This document shows positions 19,082 through 27,994 of a stretch of DNA of 64,000 nucleotides, one piece after another. The stretch spans positions 62,001 to 126,000 of the forward strand of contig NZ_JAJUWY010000004.1 of NCBI RefSeq assembly GCF_021390425.1, read 5' to 3'. The stretch's first letter is position 1. Each line of letters begins with the position of its first letter. The stretch comes from Lysobacter sp. GX 14042. Lineage in GTDB: Bacteria > Pseudomonadota > Gammaproteobacteria > Xanthomonadales > Xanthomonadaceae. The notes beneath the pieces were generated by a model. The model was not told where the DNA came from. It worked only from the letters and a program-made list of their open reading frames with translations, and ran no database searches. The translations under genes and the position numbers were made by a program.

Positions 19082-21217
19082 TTGAGCACGCAATCCGACC
19101 CGCCCGCCGGCACCGCGCCCGGTGGACTCGCCCCGGTGGATGCGGGGTTGTACAGCGACGGCAACGACGACCCGCTGCGTGATCCGGCGCTGTACGCCAG
19201 CCGTGAGCTGGCCCAGCTGGATTTCAACACCCGCGTGCTGGCCCAGGCCCTGGACCCGCGGGTGCCGTTGCTGGAGCGCCTGCGCTTCCTGTGCATCAGC
19301 AGCACCAACCTGGACGAGTTCTTCGAGATCCGCGCCGGCAACCTGCAGCGCGCCCAGGAACTCGGGCGGCCAACGGCGGCCGATGCACTCCCGTACGCGG
19401 CGCTGATGGCACGCATCCACGAACGCGCCCGGGAGCTGGTGGACGCGCAGTACCGCTGCTGGCGCGAGGTGCTGCGCCCCGAGCTGAGCCTGGCCGGGGT
19501 GCGGGTGTTCGGCCGCGAGCGCTGGAACCCGCGACAGACCCGCTGGCTGCGCGGCTACTTCCGCAGCAAGGTGATGCCGGTCCTGTCCCCGCTCGGCCTG
19601 GACCCGGCGCACCCCTTCCCCAGGATCCTCAACAAGTCGCTGAACATCGTGGTGGTCCTGGAAGGCCGTGACGCGTACGGCCGTGAAGGCCAGCACGCGA
19701 TCGTCCGGGCGCCGCGCTCGCTTGCGCGGATCATCCAGATCCCGGAAAGGGTCAGCGGCGGACCGCACGACTTCGTGTTCCTGTCCTCGCTGCTGTCGAC
19801 CTTCATCGGCGAGCTGTTCCCCGGGATGGCGGTCCATGGCGCCTACCAGTTCCGGGTCACCCGCAGCGCGGAACTCGAGCTCGACGAGGACGAGGTCGAC
19901 AACATCGCCCTGGCCCTGCGCGACGAACTGCTCGGCCGTGGTTACCTGCGCCCGTTGCGGCTGGAGATCGCCCGCGACTGCCCCACCCGGATCGTGCGCC
20001 ACCTGCTGGAGAAGTTCGACCTGGACGAGCAGGCGGTCTACCACATCGATGGACCGGTCAACCTCAACCGGGTGATCAAGGTCCACGACCTGGTCGACCG
20101 CCCGGACCTGAAGTTCCCGCCGTTCCAGCCACGCGCCCTGCCGGGCGTGGACTCGATGTTCGAGACCCTCGCCGCCGGCGACGTGCTCCTGCACCACCCG
20201 TTCGATGCCTTCGCCCCGGTGCTGGAGCTGCTGCGCCAGGCCGCCGCGGACCCGTCGGTGCTGGCGATCAAGCAGACCCTGTACCGCTCCGGCGAAGGCT
20301 CGCAGATCGTAGAGGCACTGATCCAGGCCGCGCGCAACGGCAAGGACGTGACCGCGGTGGTGGAACTGCGCGCACGCTTCGACGAGGAAGCCAACCTGGG
20401 CTTCGCCGACCGCATGCAGGAAGCCGGGGTGCAGGTGGTCTACGGCGTGGCCGGGTTCAAGACCCACGCCAAGATGATGCTGGTGGTGCGTCGCGAAGGG
20501 CGCAAGCTGCGCCGCTACGCCCACCTGGGCACCGGCAACTACCATGCCGGCACCGCGCGCGCCTACACCGACATCGGCCTGCTGACCGCCCATCCGCAGC
20601 TGACCGCCGACGTGCACCAGATCTTCCAGCAGCTCTCCGGGCTGGCCCCGGAACCGCGGCTGCAACAGCTGCTGCAATCCCCCTTCACCCTGCACAGCGG
20701 GATCCTGGCCCGGATCGGGCGCGAGGCCGCGCATGCGCGAGCCGGCCGTCCCGGCCGGATCATCGCCAAGATGAACGCACTCAACGAGCCGGGCGTGATC
20801 CGGGCCCTCTACGCCGCCTCGCAGGCGGGGGTGTCGATCGACCTGATCGTGCGCGGCGCCTGCACCCTGCGGGCCGGGGTACCCGGAATCAGCGACAACA
20901 TCCGGGTCCGCTCGATCGTCGGCCGCTTCCTGGAGCACAGCCGCATCTACTGGTTCGGCAACGACGGCGTGCCCGAGCTGTACTGCGCCAGCGCCGACTG
21001 GCTGGAGCGCAACCTGCTGCGGCGGGTCGAGGCCTGTTTCCCGATCCTGGATCCGGCCCTGGCCGCCCGGGTATACGAGGAAGGCCTGGCCAACTACCTG
21101 GCCGACAACGTGAACGCATGGGAGATGCAGCCCGACGGCAGTTACCGGCAACTCGAGCCCGGCGACCAGCCGCCGCATTCGGCACAGGCCTGGCTGCTGG
21201 CGCGGTACGCCGGATGA
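19082..21217 (+). CDS. ppk1: Polyphosphate kinase 1
   Basis: 711 residues from a TTG start; GGAGA lies 7 bases upstream and no in-frame ATG exists near the homologous N-terminus. The conserved early stretch is RELAQLDFNTRVL followed by SSTNLDEFFEIR. The active site includes His462 in FKTHAKMM, corresponding to the autophosphorylated His435 of E. coli, and the second conserved region NYHAGTARAYTDI. The enzyme makes long polyphosphate chains from ATP. Its stop overlaps the ppx start (ATGA), and the Pho-box-controlled phoBR genes lie immediately upstream, so polyphosphate synthesis is probably induced on phosphate stress. Confidence 0.96.
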   Translation: MSTQSDPPAGTAPGGLAPVDAGLYSDGNDDPLRDPALYASRELAQLDFNTRVLAQALDPRVPLLERLRFLCISSTNLDEFFEIRAGNLQRAQELGRPTAADALPYAALMARIHERARELVDAQYRCWREVLRPELSLAGVRVFGRERWNPRQTRWLRGYFRSKVMPVLSPLGLDPAHPFPRILNKSLNIVVVLEGRDAYGREGQHAIVRAPRSLARIIQIPERVSGGPHDFVFLSSLLSTFIGELFPGMAVHGAYQFRVTRSAELELDEDEVDNIALALRDELLGRGYLRPLRLEIARDCPTRIVRHLLEKFDLDEQAVYHIDGPVNLNRVIKVHDLVDRPDLKFPPFQPRALPGVDSMFETLAAGDVLLHHPFDAFAPVLELLRQAAADPSVLAIKQTLYRSGEGSQIVEALIQAARNGKDVTAVVELRARFDEEANLGFADRMQEAGVQVVYGVAGFKTHAKMMLVVRREGRKLRRYAHLGTGNYHAGTARAYTDIGLLTAHPQLTADVHQIFQQLSGLAPEPRLQQLLQSPFTLHSGILARIGREAAHARAGRPGRIIAKMNALNEPGVIRALYAASQAGVSIDLIVRGACTLRAGVPGISDNIRVRSIVGRFLEHSRIYWFGNDGVPELYCASADWLERNLLRRVEACFPILDPALAARVYEEGLANYLADNVNAWEMQPDGSYRQLEPGDQPPHSAQAWLLARYAG

Positions 21218-22761
21218 GCGATCATCCGCCGATGAAGGGCACCCTGCCGGGAACGGCCACGCCGCTGCAGGATGGCGAGCTGCTGGCGGCCGTCGACCTG
21301 GGCTCCAACAGTTTCCACATGGTGGTCGCGCAGTCGCTGCTCGGCCAGCTGCGGGTGGTCGACCGCCTGCGCGAGACGGTGCGGCTGGGCGAAGGCCTGG
21401 ACGCGCGTGGCAGCCTGAGCCGGGAGGCGCGCACGCGGGCCTTCGACTGCCTGTCCCGCTTCGGCCAGCGCATCCGCGACATCCCCCCGCACCGGGTCCG
21501 TGCACTGGCGACCAACACCGTGCGCCGGCTGGCCGCTCCCCAGGCCTTCCTGATGCCGGCGGAAAGTGCCCTGGGCCACGCCATCGAAGTCGTTTCCGGG
21601 CGCGAGGAGGCCCGCCTGGTCTACCTGGGGGTCGCCCATGCGCAGCCGCCCGCACCGGGCAAGCTGCGGCTGGTAATCGACATCGGCGGCGGCTCGACCG
21701 AGTTCATCATCGGCAGCGGGCTGGATGCGATCGAGCGCGAGAGCCTGCAGCTGGGTTCGATCGCCACCACCCGCCGGTTCTTCGCCGACGGCCGGCTCGA
21801 CCGCAGGCGCTGGGACGAGGCGCTCACCGAGGTGCTGGCCGAGTTCCAGCAGTTCGCCGGCAACTACCGCGCGCTGGGCTGGGACGACGCGATCGGTTCG
21901 TCGGGCACCAACAAGGCGATCGGCGCGATCTGTGCCGAGCTGGGGCTGACCAAGGGCGCGATCACCGCCGCGGCCTTGCCGCAGGTACGCGATGCGATGC
22001 TGGCCGCGCGCCGCATCGAGGCGATCGACCTGCCCGGCCTGGGCAGCGAGCGCCGGCCGATCATCGCCGGCGGGCTGCTGGTGCTGGAAGCCGCGTTCCA
22101 GGCCCTGGGCCTGGAGCGGCTGATGACCAGCAAGGCGGCCATGCGCGAGGGCGTGCTGTACGACATGGTCGGGCGCGGTGGCGCGGACGACCCGCGCGGT
22201 GCCGCGGTGGATGCGCTGATGAGCCGCTACGGCATCGACCGCGACCAGGCACGCCGGGTGGAGGCGACCGCGCTGCGCCTGTTCGACCAGCTGTCCGGCG
22301 CCTGGGGCATGGACCACGACGACCGGCTGCTGCTGGCCCGCGCGGCCCGGCTGCATGAGGTCGGACTGACCATCGCCCACAGCCAGTATCACATCCACGG
22401 CGCCTACGTGGTCGAGCACTCCGACATCGCCGGATTCTCGCGCCAGCAGCAGCAGTTCCTGGCCGCGCTGGTACGGACCCAGCGGCGCAAGATCCCCAGG
22501 CACGCCTTCGACGCCCTGCCCGACCGGCTGCTGCCGGCCGCCCGGCACAACGCGGCGCTGCTGCGGCTGGCCGTGCTGATCCACCGCGGCCACGAGGCCG
22601 ACCCGGTGCCGCGGCTGGTGGCCCGTGCGGACGGTCCCAGGCTGCAGATCACCTTCGATCGCCACTGGCTGGAGGCGCGGCCGCTGCTGCGCGCCGACCT
22701 CGAGGGCGAACCGGCCGCGATGGCCGCGCTGGGGGTCGAGCTGCACGTCGCGGTGGATTGA
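21214..22761 (+). CDS. ppx: Exopolyphosphatase (Ppx/GppA family)
   Basis: 515 residues. The N-terminal actin-like fold has the phosphate-1 motif AAVDLGSNSFHMVVA and the phosphate-2 motif VIDIGGGSTEFI. The C-terminal HD-type helical domain contains a histidine-rich region around HIHGAYVVEHSDI. The length and domain pair match exopolyphosphatase rather than a short GppA. It degrades polyphosphate from the chain ends. Translation is coupled to ppk1 by a 4-base ATGA overlap, giving a phoB-phoR-ppk1-ppx unit. A palindromic intergenic element follows the stop. Confidence 0.94.
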   Translation: MSDHPPMKGTLPGTATPLQDGELLAAVDLGSNSFHMVVAQSLLGQLRVVDRLRETVRLGEGLDARGSLSREARTRAFDCLSRFGQRIRDIPPHRVRALATNTVRRLAAPQAFLMPAESALGHAIEVVSGREEARLVYLGVAHAQPPAPGKLRLVIDIGGGSTEFIIGSGLDAIERESLQLGSIATTRRFFADGRLDRRRWDEALTEVLAEFQQFAGNYRALGWDDAIGSSGTNKAIGAICAELGLTKGAITAAALPQVRDAMLAARRIEAIDLPGLGSERRPIIAGGLLVLEAAFQALGLERLMTSKAAMREGVLYDMVGRGGADDPRGAAVDALMSRYGIDRDQARRVEATALRLFDQLSGAWGMDHDDRLLLARAARLHEVGLTIAHSQYHIHGAYVVEHSDIAGFSRQQQQFLAALVRTQRRKIPRHAFDALPDRLLPAARHNAALLRLAVLIHRGHEADPVPRLVARADGPRLQITFDRHWLEARPLLRADLEGEPAAMAALGVELHVAVD

Positions 22762-22781
22762 TCCCCACCGGGTTCAACGGT

Positions 22782-22816
22782 CCGGCGCAATACGCCGCCA
22801 GCGGCTATTGCGCCGG
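22782..22816. repeat. REP-like palindromic element, full copy A
   Basis: The left arm CCGGCGCAATACGCCGC is an inverted, near-identical copy of the right arm GCGGCTATTGCGCCGG, differing by one inserted base. It fills the space between the convergent ppx and opgH genes. A second full copy is at 59391-59426 and half copies are at 38105-38126 and 57286-57304. Confidence 0.8.
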
Positions 22817-22821
22817 ATGCC

Positions 22822-24789
22822 TCAATCCCGCGCGTACGCCGGCTCGCCGGATGCGGCGTCGACCACCTCCACCTCGTCGGGCAGGCGCTCCGGCGCATGG
22901 CCGGCCAGGCCTGCCCGCAGCTGCTGCGCCCGTACCAGCACCGGCGGTGGCGCGCTTTCCTCGGCGGTGCGGAACAGCCCCACCCGGCGCAGCCAGGCCG
23001 ACGGCCCCGGCGCGGTGGTCAGCGCGACCAGCGGAATCGACAGCACCATGCCGGCCAGCACCGGCGACATCCACAGCGCCAACGGCGGGGACAACATCCA
23101 CGCACACACCGCGCCCACCATGCCGCAGGCGGTCACGCCGGCGTAGCGCCGGGCCAGCACCCGCCATGGCAGGGTCCCGTCGTCGCGGCGCTGGCTCTCC
23201 CAGCCCGAGTCCCGCCCGGCCAGCACTTCGGCCACGCCGCGCGACTGCACGTACATCGTGATCGGCGCCATCAGCGTGGTCAGCGCGGTTTCCAGCAGCA
23301 TGCTGGCGAGCATCCGCAGTGCCCCGCCGCAACGGCGCCGTGCCCACGGATCGAAGAAGGCCAGGATGAAGCCCAGCAGCTTGGGCCCCAGCAGCAGCAC
23401 CACGGTCAGCCCGAACACCCACAGGAAACGCTCGGCACCGCCCGGGCCGTCCCACTGGCCGGGCGCGAACGCGCCGCCGGTGGTGGTCAGCAGCAGGCCG
23501 ATGGCGATCAGCATCGCCCACAGCGGCGCGGTCAGGTAATGGCCGATCCCGGTGAGCATGTGCCAGCGTCCGACCCAGTGCAGCCCGCGGGCGGGCAGCA
23601 CCCCGGCGTGCTGCAGGTTGCCCTGGCACCAGCGACGGTCGCGGATCAGCATGTCGGTCAGCGAAGGCGGCCCTTCCTCGAAGCTGCCGCCCAGGTTGGG
23701 CACCAGGTGCACCGCCCAGCCGCCGCGGCGCAGCAGCGCGGCCTCGACGAAGTCATGGCTGAGCACGTCGCCACCGAACGGGCCCGGCCCGCGCAGCTTC
23801 GGCAACCCGGTGCAGGCGGCGAAGGCGGCCGTGCGCACCATCGCGTTGTGGCCCCAGTAATTGCCTTCGGTGCCGTGCCACCACGCATTGCCCACCGCCA
23901 GCACCGGTCCGTACACGCGGCCGGCGAACTGCTGCATGCGGGCGAACGCGGTGTTGCCGTTGACCACGGTGGGCAGGGTCTGGATCAGCGCCACCCGCGG
24001 ATGCCGCTCCATCGCCCGCGCCAGGCGCACCAGGCACTTGCCGGTCATCAGGCTGTCGGCGTCCAGGGTCAGCATGTGCGGGTAGGCGCCACCGAAGCGG
24101 CGCACCCACTCGGCGATGTTGCCGGCCTTGCGCTCGGTATTCTCGCTGCGGTGGCGATAGAACAGCCGGGCATGGCCGCCGGTGCGCTGGCGCAGCGCGT
24201 CGAAGGCATCGCGCTCGCGGGCGCGGATCTCCGGCCGGGTGCTGTCGCTGAGCACGAAGAAGTCGAAGTGCTCCAGCCGCCCGGTGGACTGCAGTGATTC
24301 GTAGACCGCCTGAAGTCCGGCCATCAGCCGCTCGGGATCCTCGTTATAGGTCGGGGCCAGCAGGGCGGTGCGCCGGGTGAGCCGCGGCAGCGAGGCACCC
24401 TCGATCAGGCCCAGGCGTTCCGGGCGGCGGTAACCGTGCACGATCAGGGCAAAGCCGGCGAGCGCACTGGCGAAGCTCTGCGCCACCCAGACGAACAGCG
24501 CGGCGAACAGCACCAGCGCCAGGCACTCCGGCATCCCGATGCCACCGGGGCGCAGCGCCCACCACAGCTGGTAGACGGCGTAGCCGGTCAGCGCGGCGGT
24601 GCCACCGAACACCCACAGCCGCCGCCAGGCGATGCCACGCGGCGCGCCGGGCAGCACCCGCGGCGCCGGCTCGTGTTCGGCCAGCGAGGCGATGGGCATC
24701 TCCAGCGGGGACTCCGCGGGCAGCAGCGGCATGCCCCGCGAGTCGGTCGCGGCCATGTGGTTGTAGGGAGTGGGTACAGCGGGGTTCAT
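22822..24789 (-). CDS. opgH: Glucan biosynthesis glucosyltransferase OpgH (MdoH)
   Basis: About 655 residues. Several membrane segments surround a cytosolic GT2 domain with LLAPTYNEDPE, the DAD motif in TLDADSLMTG, a catalytic SHDFVEAALL and the RRW-type motif in RDRRWCQGN. It polymerises glucose from UDP-glucose into the backbone of osmoregulated periplasmic glucans and exports it. The ATG at 24789 forms an ATGA overlap with the opgD stop; an ATG at 24798 is also possible. Together with opgD it makes a two-gene operon. No separate opgG lies adjacent. Confidence 0.95.
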   Translation of the reverse strand: MNPAVPTPYNHMAATDSRGMPLLPAESPLEMPIASLAEHEPAPRVLPGAPRGIAWRRLWVFGGTAALTGYAVYQLWWALRPGGIGMPECLALVLFAALFVWVAQSFASALAGFALIVHGYRRPERLGLIEGASLPRLTRRTALLAPTYNEDPERLMAGLQAVYESLQSTGRLEHFDFFVLSDSTRPEIRARERDAFDALRQRTGGHARLFYRHRSENTERKAGNIAEWVRRFGGAYPHMLTLDADSLMTGKCLVRLARAMERHPRVALIQTLPTVVNGNTAFARMQQFAGRVYGPVLAVGNAWWHGTEGNYWGHNAMVRTAAFAACTGLPKLRGPGPFGGDVLSHDFVEAALLRRGGWAVHLVPNLGGSFEEGPPSLTDMLIRDRRWCQGNLQHAGVLPARGLHWVGRWHMLTGIGHYLTAPLWAMLIAIGLLLTTTGGAFAPGQWDGPGGAERFLWVFGLTVVLLLGPKLLGFILAFFDPWARRRCGGALRMLASMLLETALTTLMAPITMYVQSRGVAEVLAGRDSGWESQRRDDGTLPWRVLARRYAGVTACGMVGAVCAWMLSPPLALWMSPVLAGMVLSIPLVALTTAPGPSAWLRRVGLFRTAEESAPPPVLVRAQQLRAGLAGHAPERLPDEVEVVDAASGEPAYARD

Positions 24790-26315
24790 CGCGTCCATCG
24801 ATACAGCCAGGTTTCCGAAAGGGGGGTACCACCCGCGCCGGTCAGTCCGGCACGCAGTTCCACCACGGGCGCCTCGCCCGGGTGCAGTTCAAACGCCAGC
24901 CGCCACCCGCTGCCGGGCAACGGGTGCACGGTCGGGTTGGCCAGCCGGCCGGCATCGGCCGTCGCCATGGGCAGCGGCTCGGGCCTGGCATCGACATGGG
25001 CGCCGGCCAGGTCGATGACGAACCGGCGGCCGCCGTCGGCCAGCGCACCGGTGGCGGTGCGGGCCACCCGTGCCAGGCCCGGGTTCCAGTCGTGCCGGTC
25101 GCACCAGTGCAGGCGATAGTCGAAGCGGTGCTCGCGGCCGGGCTCGAGCGCGGCCTGCGGGCGCCAGAAGGCCACGATGTTGTCCAGGTACTCGTCGGCA
25201 GTGGGGATCTCGACCAGGTGCACATGGCCCCGGCCCCAATCGCTGCGCGGCTCGACCCACAGGCTGGGCCGGCGCTCGTAGTGCGCCTCGGCATCGCCGA
25301 AGTCGCGGAAATCGCGCTTGCGCTGCATCAGGCCGAAACCACGCGGGCCACGATCGGCGAACGCACTCTCCTGGAGCGTGGCCGGGTTGGCCAGTGGCCG
25401 CCACAGCTGCTCGCCGGCACCGTTCAGCAGCGCCAGGCCGTCGGAGTCGTGGACCGCGGTACGGTAGTCATCGAAGCCGCCGCGGTCGCTGGCATCGAAC
25501 TGGAACATGCTGGTCAGCGGCGCAATGCCGGCCTGCTCCAGCCGTACCCGCGGATACAGCCGTGCCTGTACGTCCATCAGGGTCTGCGCGCCCGGGGTGA
25601 TCGCGAACCGGAATGCGCCGGCCACCGACGGACTGTCGAGCAATGCGTGCACCACCACTTCGCTGGCCCGCGGCGCCGGCCGCTCGATCCAGAAAGCGGT
25701 GAAGCGCGGGAACTCCTCCCCCGCGGGATCGCCGGTGCGCAGCGCCAGTCCGCGCGCGGACAGGCCGTACAGCTGACCGCGCGCCACCGCGCGGAAATAG
25801 CTCGCGCCCAGGAAGGTGCACACCTCGTCCAGGTAGTCGGCGCTGTTGAGCGCGGCATGCAGCCGGAAGCCGGCAAACCCGGCCACCGGGTTGTCCGCCG
25901 CGCCGGCCGGCACCCGGTTGGCACCGAAATCGAAAAGTTCCGGACGGTAGTCCAGGGTCCGCGCGTGGCCGTCGACGACCTCGTGCATCACCACCGGCTC
26001 GCGGAACAGGAAACCGGGATGGAAGAACTGCGCGGTGAAGCCGCGCCCGGCGCCAGCCCACAGTGCGCGCGCCGGATCGAAGCGGACATCGCGCCAGGCG
26101 TCATAGTCCATCGCCTCCAGCCAGTCCGGAAGGACCTGCGGGGGTGCCCGCCAGGGGCCGTCGGCCAGCGCCCGCGCCAAGGCCGGAACGGTGCCGGCCC
26201 CGAACACGGTGCCCGCCCCCGCCACTGCCCGGCTCGCGCGCGCAACCGCCCGTCCCGCCGGCAGGGCGGCGAGCGGCAGGCACAGGCTGGCGGCGAGCAG
26301 GTCGCGACGGTTCAT
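24786..26315 (-). CDS. opgD: Periplasmic glucan biosynthesis protein, OpgD/OpgG family with Tat signal
   Basis: 509 residues. The N-terminus MNRRDLLAASLCLPLAALPA is a twin-arginine-type signal (RR then a hydrophobic stretch), as in OpgD; OpgG proteins use a Sec signal. The body matches the OpgG/OpgD fold, including FCxDPxxLF-like and QRKRDFRDFGDAEAHYERRP segments. The family shapes the glucan backbone after OpgH polymerises it. The start at 26315 is chosen for the signal peptide and follows an intergenic region divergent from rlmJ. I favour OpgD over OpgG because of the RR signal; the two are close paralogues. Confidence 0.88.
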   Translation of the reverse strand: MNRRDLLAASLCLPLAALPAGRAVARASRAVAGAGTVFGAGTVPALARALADGPWRAPPQVLPDWLEAMDYDAWRDVRFDPARALWAGAGRGFTAQFFHPGFLFREPVVMHEVVDGHARTLDYRPELFDFGANRVPAGAADNPVAGFAGFRLHAALNSADYLDEVCTFLGASYFRAVARGQLYGLSARGLALRTGDPAGEEFPRFTAFWIERPAPRASEVVVHALLDSPSVAGAFRFAITPGAQTLMDVQARLYPRVRLEQAGIAPLTSMFQFDASDRGGFDDYRTAVHDSDGLALLNGAGEQLWRPLANPATLQESAFADRGPRGFGLMQRKRDFRDFGDAEAHYERRPSLWVEPRSDWGRGHVHLVEIPTADEYLDNIVAFWRPQAALEPGREHRFDYRLHWCDRHDWNPGLARVARTATGALADGGRRFVIDLAGAHVDARPEPLPMATADAGRLANPTVHPLPGSGWRLAFELHPGEAPVVELRAGLTGAGGTPLSETWLYRWTR

Positions 26316-26463
26316 GGGCAAGGGGAAGGACCAGATGGGGCGCGCCACAGGGCGACGCAACCGCGGAATCCTGCGGCAGCGGATGTAAACGCCGCGCGAA
26401 GGCGACACCGCACGGTTACCGGAACAGCAGCCCCACTGCCCACCGGCACGCTACGCTTGCGCG

Positions 26464-27321
26464 ATGAACTACCGCCACGCCTTCCATGCCGGCAACCACG
26501 CCGATGTCCTCAAGCACATCGTGGTGCTTGCCCTGTGTGACGCACTGCTGGCCAAGCCGGCCGCCCTGTTCGCCCTGGACACCCATGCCGGCCGCGGCCT
26601 TTACCGGCTCGACAGCGCCCAGGCACTGCGCACCGGGGAAGCCGACGGCGGGGTCGCGCGCCTGCTGGCGGAGGCCCCGGCGCAACCGGCCATCGGCCGC
26701 TACCTCGCCGCCGTGGATGCCTGCCGCCAGGCCAACGGCGCCACCGCCTATCCGGGTTCGCCCTGGTTGCTGGCGCACGTGCTGCGCGAGCAGGACCGCA
26801 TCGCCGCCTGCGAGCTGCTGCCGACCGAGGCCGAACACCTGAAGGCGCAGTTCGCGGGCGATCCCCGGGTGGTCGTGCACGCCCGCGACGGCTACGCCGC
26901 GGTACGCGCCCTGCTTCCCCCGCGCGGCCGGGAAGGCCGGATCAACCGCGGGCTGGTCCTGGTCGATCCGCCCTACGAGGCGCAACTGGAAGAGTTCGAC
27001 ACGCTGCTGGAGACCGCGCGCGATGGCCTGGAACGCTGGCCACAGGCGAGCTGGGCGATCTGGTACCCGGTCAAGCGCCGCCGCGCACTCCACCCGTTCC
27101 TGCGCAGGATTCCGGGGCTACCGGCAAAGTCGGCGCTGCTGGTCGAGCTGCTGGTCCGCCCCGACGACTCGCCGCTGCGGATGAACGGCAGCGGGATGCT
27201 GCTGCTCAATCCGCCCTGGCAACTCGACAAGGCGCTCGCGCCGGCGTTGCCGGTACTCGCCGAACGCCTCGGCGAAGCCGGCGCCTCATGGCGGCTGGAA
27301 TGGCTGCGCCCCCCGCCGTGA
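26464..27321 (+). CDS. rlmJ: 23S rRNA (adenine-2030-N6)-methyltransferase RlmJ
   Basis: 285 residues. The start MNYRHAFHAGNHADVLKH is the family signature. A class I methyltransferase fold follows, with LDTHAGRGLY as the SAM-binding loop and the catalytic VDPPYE motif of N6-adenine methyltransferases at about 164-169. It methylates A2030 of 23S rRNA. The gene is divergent from opgD with 148 bases between starts, and a GNAT gene follows after 60 bases. Confidence 0.95.
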   Translation: MNYRHAFHAGNHADVLKHIVVLALCDALLAKPAALFALDTHAGRGLYRLDSAQALRTGEADGGVARLLAEAPAQPAIGRYLAAVDACRQANGATAYPGSPWLLAHVLREQDRIAACELLPTEAEHLKAQFAGDPRVVVHARDGYAAVRALLPPRGREGRINRGLVLVDPPYEAQLEEFDTLLETARDGLERWPQASWAIWYPVKRRRALHPFLRRIPGLPAKSALLVELLVRPDDSPLRMNGSGMLLLNPPWQLDKALAPALPVLAERLGEAGASWRLEWLRPPP

Positions 27322-27381
27322 CGGGAATGCAGCGGCGTCGATGAAGGATTCCTTTACATCTGCTGTGCCACCATCGCGCGC

Positions 27382-27966
27382 ATGCCTGTCCGTGAACGCC
27401 TTCCTCCCTGGCACGAGCGCCAGCGGCTGCCCAACGGGCGAGAGGTCCTGATCCGACCGATCCGCCCCGAGGACGCCGAGCCGCTGCGTGCCTCCTTTCC
27501 CCTGCTGCAGCCGGAGGAGGTGCGCCAGCGCTTCCTGCACTCGATGAAGGCCTTGTCCGAGGACATGCTCGAGCGCCTGACCCGGGTCAATCCGAAGACC
27601 GAGTTCGCCCTGGTCGCGGCCGAGCCGCTGCCGCCCGGCGAAGCCCTGGTCGGCGCGGTGGCGCGGGTCACCATGGACCCCGGCGAGGAGCAGGGCGAGT
27701 TCGCCATCCTGGTCAGCCATTACGTGGCCGGCCAAGGCTTGGGCCGCTACCTGATGACCCGGCTGGTGAAGTGGGCGCGGGGCAAGAAGCTCAAGCGGCT
27801 GTATGGCGACGTGCTCGAGCACAACCAGCCGATGCTGGCACTGGCCGAATCGCTGGGCTTCGTGCGCGAATCGATGCAGGACGGGCTGGTGCGCGTGGTG
27901 CTCGAGCTTGCCCCGGAGCAGGACTCCGGGACCGCCACGGCCGTGGACCGCGGAGCGATCGGCTAA
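27382..27966 (+). CDS. GNAT-family N-acetyltransferase
   Basis: 194 residues. The acetyl-CoA-binding signature reads GQGLGRYLMTRLVKWA at about 117-132, preceded by EFAILVSHYV and followed by LEHNQPMLALAESLGF. The sequence most resembles the GNAT domain found at the C-terminus of protein lysine acetyltransferases of the Pat type, here without the acyl-CoA-synthetase-like part. The substrate is not predictable. It is separated from mfd by only 28 bases, so the two may share a transcript. Confidence 0.8.
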   Translation: MPVRERLPPWHERQRLPNGREVLIRPIRPEDAEPLRASFPLLQPEEVRQRFLHSMKALSEDMLERLTRVNPKTEFALVAAEPLPPGEALVGAVARVTMDPGEEQGEFAILVSHYVAGQGLGRYLMTRLVKWARGKKLKRLYGDVLEHNQPMLALAESLGFVRESMQDGLVRVVLELAPEQDSGTATAVDRGAIG

Positions 27967-27994
27967 CATCGGCGCTCTTTTTCCGCGCCATTCC

